A stretch of DNA of 5,519 bases from Elusimicrobiota bacterium. GTDB taxonomy: Bacteria > Elusimicrobiota > Endomicrobiia > Endomicrobiales > Endomicrobiaceae. How positions within the stretch are numbered: the first letter of the stretch is position 1; the number at the start of each line of letters is the position of its first letter. The stretch spans positions 1 through 5,519 of the forward strand of contig JAITCX010000072.1 of the NCBI GenBank assembly GCA_031282945.1, given 5' to 3'. Of this stretch, positions 1-4,601 are shown one piece after another. A model generated the notes under the pieces. The model worked only from the letters and a program-made list of their open reading frames with translations, was not told the origin of the DNA and did not search any database. The position numbers and the translations under genes were made by a program.

Positions 1-489
1 TTAATCGTCAATAAAAACAATCCCGTAACAAATCTCACCCGCGCCCAAATTGCAGATATCTATACAGGAAAAATCACAAACTGGAAAGATGTCGGCGGCA
101 AAGACGAGAAAATTGTTGTAGTCTCGCGCGACAGCGCAAGCGGAACTTTTGAAGCGTTCAGCGAGCTTGCCCTCAAAGGCCAAAAAGTCGTGCAAAGCGC
201 TTTAATGCAAAGTTCCAATCAAGCTATCGTTTCACTTATTTCGAAAACGCAATCCGCAATCGGTTATGTCGGCGTGGGATATGCCGGCGCCAGCATTAAA
301 ACTATTAAGGTTGACAATATCGCAAGCGATAAAAATACTGTTAAAAATGGGACATATCCCTTGAGCAGAGATTTGTATATGTTGACAAACGCTAACCCTT
401 CAGCCGAAGTTTTAAAGTTTATAAATTTCGTCTTAAGCCCGCAGGGACAGGCAATAGTTGAACAACAAGGGTTTGTCTCAATTAAATAA
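1..489 (+). CDS. pstS: Phosphate ABC transporter substrate-binding protein PstS, C-terminal 162 residues (5' end outside window)
   Basis: PstS is the extracytoplasmic phosphate receptor that hands phosphate to the PstC/PstA channel. The frame is open from base 1 and ends at TAA 487-489, so only the C-terminal part is present; the signal peptide and first lobe lie upstream. Seen directly: the stretch IADIYTGKITNWKDVGG (visible residues 17-33), typical of PstS and related phosphate-binding proteins, then SRDSASGTF (42-50), matching the family's phosphate-contacting S-R-[DE]-x-x-S-G-T loop, then IGYVGVGYA near residue 84, and a C-terminal segment with PLSRDLYML and a final helix (FVLSPQGQAIVEQQGFVSIK) as in most PstS proteins. 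It is directly followed on the same strand by pstC, pstA and pstB, which confirms the assignment. An ATG at 190 in the same frame is internal, because homology runs well upstream of it. Confidence 0.95.
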   Translation, partial: LIVNKNNPVTNLTRAQIADIYTGKITNWKDVGGKDEKIVVVSRDSASGTFEAFSELALKGQKVVQSALMQSSNQAIVSLISKTQSAIGYVGVGYAGASIKTIKVDNIASDKNTVKNGTYPLSRDLYMLTNANPSAEVLKFINFVLSPQGQAIVEQQGFVSIK

Positions 490-505
490 AAAATCAAATA
501 ATATT

Positions 506-567
506 GTGCAGCGCTAGGAGCGCAAATAGCGGGGAGAACCAAACATTTTTCTCCCCCTATGTTGCAC
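506..567 (+). promoter_or_regulatory. Predicted three-way-junction RNA fold between pstS and pstC
   Basis: Pairing by eye gives a closed three-way junction. P1 is GTGCA 506-510 with TGCAC 563-567. P2 is GCGCT 511-515 with AGCGC 519-523, with a 3-nt loop. P3 is ATAG 526-529 with CTAT 557-560, a bulged C530, then GGGGAGAA 531-538 with TTCTCCCC 549-556 and a 10-nt loop. Only about six bases of the 62 remain unpaired outside the two hairpin loops. There is no T-run after it, so it is not a plain intrinsic terminator. It starts 16 nt after the pstS stop and ends 3 nt before the pstC ribosome site. From family knowledge, pst operons often need far more PstS than membrane subunits, and an intercistronic structure that stabilises the upstream mRNA or limits downstream expression is a plausible role (inference). 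Confidence 0.6.
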
Positions 568-570
568 TAA

Positions 571-576
571 AGGAGG
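571..576 (+). promoter_or_regulatory. Ribosome binding site that fixes the pstC start
   Basis: An exact AGGAGG lies 5 nt before ATG 582. This argues for that start over an in-frame TTG at 504, which has no ribosome site and would put the structured intercistronic region inside the protein. The CTCC at 551-554 in the 3' arm of the P3 stem could pair with GGAG at 572-575 if P3 were open, so P3 formation may keep the site accessible (inference). Confidence 0.8.
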
Positions 577-581
577 AGCGC

Positions 582-1451
582 ATGTTTAGCCTAAAAGAAA
601 AAGCGATTAAGCTAATTTTTGCCTGTCTTGCTTTTTCTTGTCTATTATTTCTGCTTGCAATAGTCGCCGCTTTATTTTTAGAAAGCTATCCCCTATTTCT
701 AAAAGTAAATATATTTAAATTTATTTTTGGAAAATCTTGGTATCCCACTTTTGACCCGCCTGAATTTGGAATACTGCCTTTGATCAGCGGAACTTTTTTA
801 GTAAGCGTGGGAGCGCTCTTTATTTGCATACCGCTCGGCATAGGAAGCGCCCTTTATATTCATGAACTCGCCCCCGAAAAAAGCAGAAAAATATTAAAAC
901 CGCTGGTGGAATTTTTGGGAGCTGTGCCGTCTATCGTTTTTGGGTTTTTCGCTCTCACAATTGTAGCGCCTTTCATCGCCAAAACATTTAATTTGCCCAC
1001 TGGACTTTGCGCTCTCACCGCCAGCTTGGTTTTGGGAATTATGGCAATCCCCACCATCACCAGCATATCCGAAGATGCGCTGTCATTTGTGCCAAACAGT
1101 TTTAGGGAAGCGTCTTATGCTTTAGGCGCAAATAAATTTCAGACGATGTTTTCAATAATAGTTCCCGCCGCCTCCTCAGGAATTTTAACGAGCATCATTT
1201 TGGCAACCGGCAGAATTGTAGGCGAGACAATGACAGTTTTAATGGCGTCAGGCCAAGCTGCGGTAATTGCAAAATCTTTTTTCTCGCCCGTGCGGCCGAT
1301 GACTGCAACAATAGCAAGCGAAATGGGCGAGGCGGCTTCCGGCAGTTTGCATTATCACAGCCTGTTTGCAATTGCATTAATTCTATTTTTGATAACTTTG
1401 GCATTTAATATTTTAGCTGAAAAAATAAATCAAAAATATACAAAAAAATAA
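582..1451 (+). CDS. pstC: Phosphate ABC transporter permease PstC
   Basis: PstC is one of the two membrane subunits that form the phosphate channel; it pairs with PstA and docks on PstB. With the ATG at 582 it is 289 residues, a normal length. Visible features: a first membrane helix around residues 9-33, then an extracytoplasmic segment with GKSWYPTFDPPEFGILP (50-66), characteristic of PstC, then further hydrophobic segments near 68-95, 112-133, 143-163, 197-210 and 260-280. The ABC permease EAA loop is E177-A-S-x-A-L-G182 continuing to P195, preceded by VPNSFR. RIVGETMTVLMASG (211-224) is also typical of the Pst permeases. It follows pstS after 92 bp and precedes pstA by 10 bp. No truncation or missing motif is seen. 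Confidence 0.95.
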   Translation: MFSLKEKAIKLIFACLAFSCLLFLLAIVAALFLESYPLFLKVNIFKFIFGKSWYPTFDPPEFGILPLISGTFLVSVGALFICIPLGIGSALYIHELAPEKSRKILKPLVEFLGAVPSIVFGFFALTIVAPFIAKTFNLPTGLCALTASLVLGIMAIPTITSISEDALSFVPNSFREASYALGANKFQTMFSIIVPAASSGILTSIILATGRIVGETMTVLMASGQAAVIAKSFFSPVRPMTATIASEMGEAASGSLHYHSLFAIALILFLITLAFNILAEKINQKYTKK

Positions 1452-1461
1452 AAGTCTAGTC

Positions 1462-2310
1462 ATGAAAAATAAAATTATTCAACAAGTATCTTTCCTTTTA
1501 ATAGGCGCCTGCATTTTAATAACGCTTTTTTTCCTTGCAAGTTTAATTTACTTCATTGCTAAAAATGGACTGCCTGTCTTGTCTTGGAGTTTTTTAACTC
1601 AACCGCCAAAAGACGCAATGTCAAGCGGAGGGGTCGCTCCGGCCATCATCGGCACATTTTATTTGACGCTTGGCGCAATTATTATTGCCGCCCCATTGGG
1701 CTTGGCATGCGCAATTTATCTGCAAGAATATTGCCAAAAAGGAACCGTTGCAAGCATTATAAAAATAGGCGTCAATAATTTAGCGGGCGTTCCGTCTGTA
1801 GTTTTTGGACTTTTCGGCCTCACATTTTTTGTAAAGTTTTTGGGCTTTGGCATCTCAATTCTCTCGGGAGCTTTAACGCTTGCCATTTTAATTTTGCCCT
1901 CAATAATTTCCGCTTCCTGCGAGGCGCTAAACGCCGTGCCCAATTCTATCAGAGAAGCTTCGCTTGCATTGGGAGCCACGCAATTTCAAACCATAAGAAA
2001 AGCAGTTTTGCCTTGCGCTTTTGGGGCGGTTATGACAGGCATAATTTTAAGCATTGCCCGAGCGGCGGGCGAAACCGCTCCCATACTTTTTACCGCCGCC
2101 GCTTTTTATAAAAGAGGTTACCCCGACTCAATTTTTTCTGAAACCATGGCGCTGCCTTATCACATTTACGCGCTTATGACAGAGGGAACAAATCCAGCCA
2201 AACAAGAGCCTATCGCCTACGGCTGCGCTTTAATTTTAATGCTTATGGTTTTTATAATTTCACTTGCGGCAATATTTTTAAGAAATAAATACAGGAGGAA
2301 AAATGGATGA
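1462..2310 (+). CDS. pstA: Phosphate ABC transporter permease PstA
   Basis: PstA is the second channel-forming subunit of the phosphate importer. It is 282 residues, the usual family length. The N-terminal helix spans about residues 9-33, and hydrophobic segments follow near 62-85, 112-130, 132-152, 185-200 and 253-273. The EAA loop reads E165-A-S-L-A-L-G171 and runs to P184, and ARAAGETAPILFTA (199-212) matches the conserved PstA segment. The C-terminal LPYHIYAL (231-238) is also typical of PstA. The ATG at 1462 comes 10 bp after the pstC stop and has no good Shine-Dalgarno (the upstream bases are AAAGTCTAGTC), so translation probably depends on ribosomes finishing pstC. The last codons overlap the start of pstB and hold its ribosome site at 2293-2298. 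Confidence 0.95.
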   Translation: MKNKIIQQVSFLLIGACILITLFFLASLIYFIAKNGLPVLSWSFLTQPPKDAMSSGGVAPAIIGTFYLTLGAIIIAAPLGLACAIYLQEYCQKGTVASIIKIGVNNLAGVPSVVFGLFGLTFFVKFLGFGISILSGALTLAILILPSIISASCEALNAVPNSIREASLALGATQFQTIRKAVLPCAFGAVMTGIILSIARAAGETAPILFTAAAFYKRGYPDSIFSETMALPYHIYALMTEGTNPAKQEPIAYGCALILMLMVFIISLAAIFLRNKYRRKNG

Positions 2311-3064
2311 CAATAAAATAAAAATTGAGGCTAAAAATATAAATTTTTATTATGGACAAATGCAGATTTTAAAAAATTTAAGCGTAAATTTTTACGAAAA
2401 CCAAGTTACAGCTTTTATAGGACCCTCGGGCTGCGGAAAATCTACATTTATAAGATTGTTAAATAAAATGAATGAACTGGCGCCAAATTCCAGCGTCAGC
2501 GGGGAAATTTATTTAGACGGCGAAAATATCTTGGATAAAAAAACAAATGCCGTAAAAATTAGACGCAAGGTTGGAATGGTTTTTCAAAAACCAAACCCAT
2601 TTTCCAAAACTATTTTTCAAAATATAAGCTATGGCCTGCAGTTGTGCAAAACGCCCAAAAAATTAATCCCTGAAATTGTAGAAGAATCCTTAAAACATGC
2701 GGCGCTTTGGAATGAAGTCAAAGATAGATTGCACAAAAGCGCATTGGAACTCTCCGGCGGCCAACAACAAAGACTCTGCATCGCAAGATGTTTGGCGATA
2801 AAGCCGGAGGTGATTTTATTTGACGAGCCGTGCGCAAGTTTAGATCCAATATCCACAAGCAAAATTGAGGAACTGGTTTTAAAGCTCAAAAAATATTATA
2901 CCATCGCCATAGTGACCCATAATATGCAGCAGGCTGCAAGAGTTTCCGACCAAACTGCGTTTATGTATTTAGGCGAACTTATAGAATTCAGCCCCACTAA
3001 AGAAATGTTTGTCGTCCCAAAAGAAAAAAAGACACAGGAATATCTGTCGGGCAGATTTGGATGA
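2303..3064 (+). CDS. pstB: Phosphate ABC transporter ATP-binding protein PstB
   Basis: PstB is the cytoplasmic ATPase that powers phosphate import through PstC/PstA. It is 253 residues, close to the family norm. Motifs in order: Walker A GPSGCGKST (40-48), a Q-loop at Q95 in GMVFQKPNPF, the signature LSGGQQQR (150-157), Walker B VILFDE (170-175) with catalytic E175, a D-loop around SLDP (179-182), and the switch histidine H206 in VTHN. FQKPNPF and LNKMNEL are typical of PstB rather than of other ABC ATPases. A small deviation is C177-A-S-L at the position where the family usually has T/P-S-A-L before the D-loop; all catalytic residues remain. The start ATG overlaps the pstA stop by 8 bp and is served by AGGAGG at 2293-2298, within pstA. 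No phoU follows in the window. Confidence 0.97.
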   Translation: MDDNKIKIEAKNINFYYGQMQILKNLSVNFYENQVTAFIGPSGCGKSTFIRLLNKMNELAPNSSVSGEIYLDGENILDKKTNAVKIRRKVGMVFQKPNPFSKTIFQNISYGLQLCKTPKKLIPEIVEESLKHAALWNEVKDRLHKSALELSGGQQQRLCIARCLAIKPEVILFDEPCASLDPISTSKIEELVLKLKKYYTIAIVTHNMQQAARVSDQTAFMYLGELIEFSPTKEMFVVPKEKKTQEYLSGRFG

Positions 3065-3067
3065 AAA

Positions 3068-3103
3068 GGTATATTTAAATTTTGCAATTTTAAAAATATT
3101 CCC
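3068..3103 (+). terminator. Weak AT-rich hairpin after pstB, possible end of the pst mRNA
   Basis: ATATTT 3071-3076 pairs with AAATAT 3094-3099, and AAATT 3077-3081 with AAUUU at 3086-3090 around a TTGC loop, with a 3-nt bulge and a possible GG/CC clamp at the base. The sequence after it is T-rich but broken (CTCTCATTTATTTGTTT), so it is not a canonical intrinsic terminator. It is the only hairpin seen between pstB and the next promoter. Low confidence. Confidence 0.25.
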
Positions 3104-3190
3104 TCTCATTTATTTGTTTATATACATCCATAACCAGTTACATGCGCCGATAAAAATATAAAATCTTAATTTCTTGTTGATGATTGTTGT

Positions 3191-3215
3191 ATAATTGTCA
3201 ATTATATGTTGACAA
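3191..3215 (+). promoter_or_regulatory. Nested palindromes overlapping the -35 box, candidate operator
   Basis: Two perfect inverted repeats share the half-site TTGTCAA. ATAATTG-T-CAATTAT (3191-3205) is a 15-bp palindrome. TTGTCAA-N7-TTGACAA (3195-3215) has 7-bp arms, and its right arm contains the -35 hexamer. A regulator bound to the second repeat would block RNA polymerase directly. A further short palindrome AACAA-T-TTGTT (3222-3232) sits in the promoter spacer. The size and style suit a dimeric winged-helix repressor such as a MarR-type protein, but no such regulator gene is in the window. Confidence 0.45.
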
Positions 3216-3237
3216 GTTGAAAACAATTTGTTATAAT
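3209..3237 (+). promoter_or_regulatory. Exact-consensus sigma70 promoter of the flavodoxin/ferredoxin gene
   Basis: TTGACA at 3209-3214 and TATAAT at 3232-3237 are separated by exactly 17 bp. A transcript would start near 3244, leaving a leader of about 26 nt that contains the ribosome site AAGGAGA (3257-3263), 6 nt before ATG 3270. Such a perfect promoter would be strongly active unless repressed, which fits the inverted repeats over its -35 box. Confidence 0.85.
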
Positions 3238-3269
3238 TCTGTTTGTAATAATCAACAAGGAGAACCTTT

Positions 3270-4076
3270 ATGAAAATTTTTTATTTTACGGGAACTGGAA
3301 ACTCTTTATCTGTAGCTAAGAAAATTGGGGGGCAGCTTTACTCAATTGCTCAAGTTATAAAAAAAGGAGACACGTATTTTGAGGATGATTCCATTGGGAT
3401 AGTTTTTCCATGCCATGGGGTGCAGGTTCCCGCAATGGTAGCGGAATTCTTAAAAAAAGTGGAATTGAAATCCCAGTATTTTTTTGCCATTATGACTTAT
3501 GGAAAATTTTCAGGGACAGCTTTGCAAGAGCTAGTTAGCGCTATGCCGAAAGCAAGAAATTTTAACTTTCACTATGTCAATGAAATTTTAATGATAGACA
3601 ATTATCTGCTGCGAGCTGATATCAATAAAGAATTAGAATTTGAATTTAAAAAATCCATTGACAAAAACATCGCTTTAATTATAAACGATATTAGATGCAG
3701 AAAAATTAATTCTGCTCCCCAAAAAGGTTTTTTTACAAAGATTCTCTCCTCAATTAAAAAGTTCTTTTTCCTTGTAGACGGTAAAAACGATATAAATTTT
3801 AGGGTTGATAAAAGTTGTATAAATTGCGGCGTCTGCCAAAAAGTTTGCCCCAAAGGAAATATTTTAGCCAAAGGCAAAGTTTCATATTTTCACAATTGCG
3901 ATTTTTGCATGGCCTGCGTGCATTCTTGCAAACTGAGCGCAATACATGTAAAAGGAGAAAAGAATTCCAAACGCTATAGAAATAAACTTGTGGCATTGCA
4001 GGAAATCATTGACTCCAACAATCAAAATAAAACTTTCTCCCACTCCGAAAAAATTGAAAAACAAAAAGCCGTATAA
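3270..4076 (+). CDS. EFR1-type flavodoxin-like / two-[4Fe-4S] ferredoxin protein
   Basis: This 268-residue cytoplasmic protein is probably an electron carrier or redox protein; its substrate is unknown. The N-terminus MKIFYFTGTGNSLSVAKKI carries the flavodoxin-like phosphate-binding loop FTGTGNS (6-12), with a further flavodoxin-fold strand SIGIVFPCHGVQVP (41-54) and FFAIMTYGKFSGTA (71-84). The C-terminal part holds two cluster motifs: C183-x2-C186-x2-C189-x3-C193-P and C210-x2-C213-x2-C216-x3-C220. The second lacks the usual proline after the last cysteine (C-K). This order matches the family annotated as EFR1 ferrodoxin, common in anaerobes. The tail from about residue 230 is basic and polar with no recognised domain. 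The gene has its own promoter and terminator and appears monocistronic; no partner enzyme adjoins it. Confidence 0.88.
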   Translation: MKIFYFTGTGNSLSVAKKIGGQLYSIAQVIKKGDTYFEDDSIGIVFPCHGVQVPAMVAEFLKKVELKSQYFFAIMTYGKFSGTALQELVSAMPKARNFNFHYVNEILMIDNYLLRADINKELEFEFKKSIDKNIALIINDIRCRKINSAPQKGFFTKILSSIKKFFFLVDGKNDINFRVDKSCINCGVCQKVCPKGNILAKGKVSYFHNCDFCMACVHSCKLSAIHVKGEKNSKRYRNKLVALQEIIDSNNQNKTFSHSEKIEKQKAV

Positions 4077-4125
4077 CTAATCAAAACAAGCAAAACAGCC
4101 AAGTCGGTCAAAGTAGTATCTCCTT

Positions 4126-4158
4126 CCCCCAGAATAAAATTCTGGGGGTTTTGCTTTT
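4126..4158 (+). terminator. Strong intrinsic terminator after the flavodoxin/ferredoxin gene
   Basis: CCCCCAGAAT (4126-4135) and ATTCTGGGGG (4139-4148) form a perfect 10-bp stem with an AAA loop, followed directly by the T-rich tract TTTTGCTTTT (4149-4158). It lies 50 nt after the stop at 4074-4076. There is no T-run on the opposite strand, so it acts on plus-strand transcripts only. Confidence 0.93.
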
Positions 4159-4283
4159 ATGGAAGCGAAGTCATAAATCAAAAAATTAAGCTTCTGCTAT
4201 TTTTCCCTCCCCGAGTAATGCAGTAAAAAATAAAATATAAATCAACAAAAGTATTTACATATTAATATAGATCTTTACACAAC

Positions 4284-4562
4284 TTAAACGGAGCTTGGAA
4301 TCTCTAAAATATGGGTGCAATTTTTTATGCCAAAAACCAACCGCCATGGTTTGACATTTTTTTTAACTGCCAAAACCTTAAAATTTTTATCCAAGAAAAC
4401 GATGTCCAAATTAAAGCGCATAAAGAAAGTATGTATGCTTTTGCAGTGGATAAACAAAACGGCGTAATCCGCTTTTGATTTAAACATAAAGCCCAAAAAG
4501 CGTTGAGCAAAGGTTTTAGCTTCTACAATTTTAATGCCAAACTCCATTTCCAAATTTGCCAT
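4284..4562 (-). CDS. Small DUF192 family protein
   Basis: The 92-residue product matches the DUF192 pattern: an N-terminal strand (IKIVEAKTFAQRFLGFMF, residues 10-27) corresponding to the family's R-x2-G-L-M-x-R segment, then the hydrophobic AVLFIH (34-39), then FFMRFNLDIVFLDKNFKVL (46-64) aligning with the family's F-W-M-x-N-T-x-x-P-L-D-I-I-F-I-D block, and finally HILEIP. The biochemical role of DUF192 is not established. Many members are longer and exported; this one has no signal peptide and is near the minimum size, so it is probably cytoplasmic. The ATG (complement of 4560-4562) has a good ribosome site, GGAG, in the complement of 4570-4573 with a 7-nt gap. It is convergent with the ferredoxin gene and divergent from the membrane protein gene at 4602; no clear terminator was seen after its stop. 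Confidence 0.75.
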   Translation of the reverse strand: MANLEMEFGIKIVEAKTFAQRFLGFMFKSKADYAVLFIHCKSIHTFFMRFNLDIVFLDKNFKVLAVKKNVKPWRLVFGIKNCTHILEIPSSV

Positions 4563-4563
4563 C

Positions 4564-4592
4564 TTGACACTCCTTTTTGCTTATTCTATAAT
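4564..4592 (+). promoter_or_regulatory. Exact-consensus sigma70 promoter giving a near-leaderless mRNA
   Basis: TTGACA 4564-4569 and TATAAT 4587-4592 are 17 bp apart. Initiation 6-8 nt after the -10 box falls at 4598-4600, only 2-4 nt before ATG 4602, and no Shine-Dalgarno precedes that ATG (the upstream bases are ATCTTAAAACT). The -35 box lies 1 bp from the start codon of the minus-strand DUF192 gene, and the spacer contains that gene's ribosome site. Confidence 0.75.
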
Positions 4593-4601
4593 CTTAAAAC
4601 T

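Noticed and set aside
264..542. Minus-strand open frame opposite the end of pstS
   Set aside because: It is antisense to a clear PstS reading frame, resembles no known family and has no supporting ribosome site.
504..581. N-terminal extension of PstC from a TTG start, adding 26 residues
   Set aside because: No ribosome site precedes it, the added residues do not look like PstC, and the segment is better explained as a structured RNA ahead of a strong AGGAGG and ATG 582.
3174..3195. A second, upstream promoter using TATAAT at 3190-3195
   Set aside because: The -35 position with normal spacing (about 3167-3172) reads TAATTT, a poor match; the TATAAT is explained by the palindrome and AT-rich sequence.
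4164..4205. Second plus-strand terminator after 4158
   Set aside because: AGCGAAG and CTTCTGCT pair only with a bulge, around a 20-nt loop, before ATTTTT; the perfect stem at 4126-4148 already explains termination.
4237..4258. Terminator for the minus-strand DUF192 gene
   Set aside because: Only a 5-bp A/T hairpin is possible; the T-rich minus-strand sequence after it reflects the AT-rich spacer, so it is too weak to annotate.
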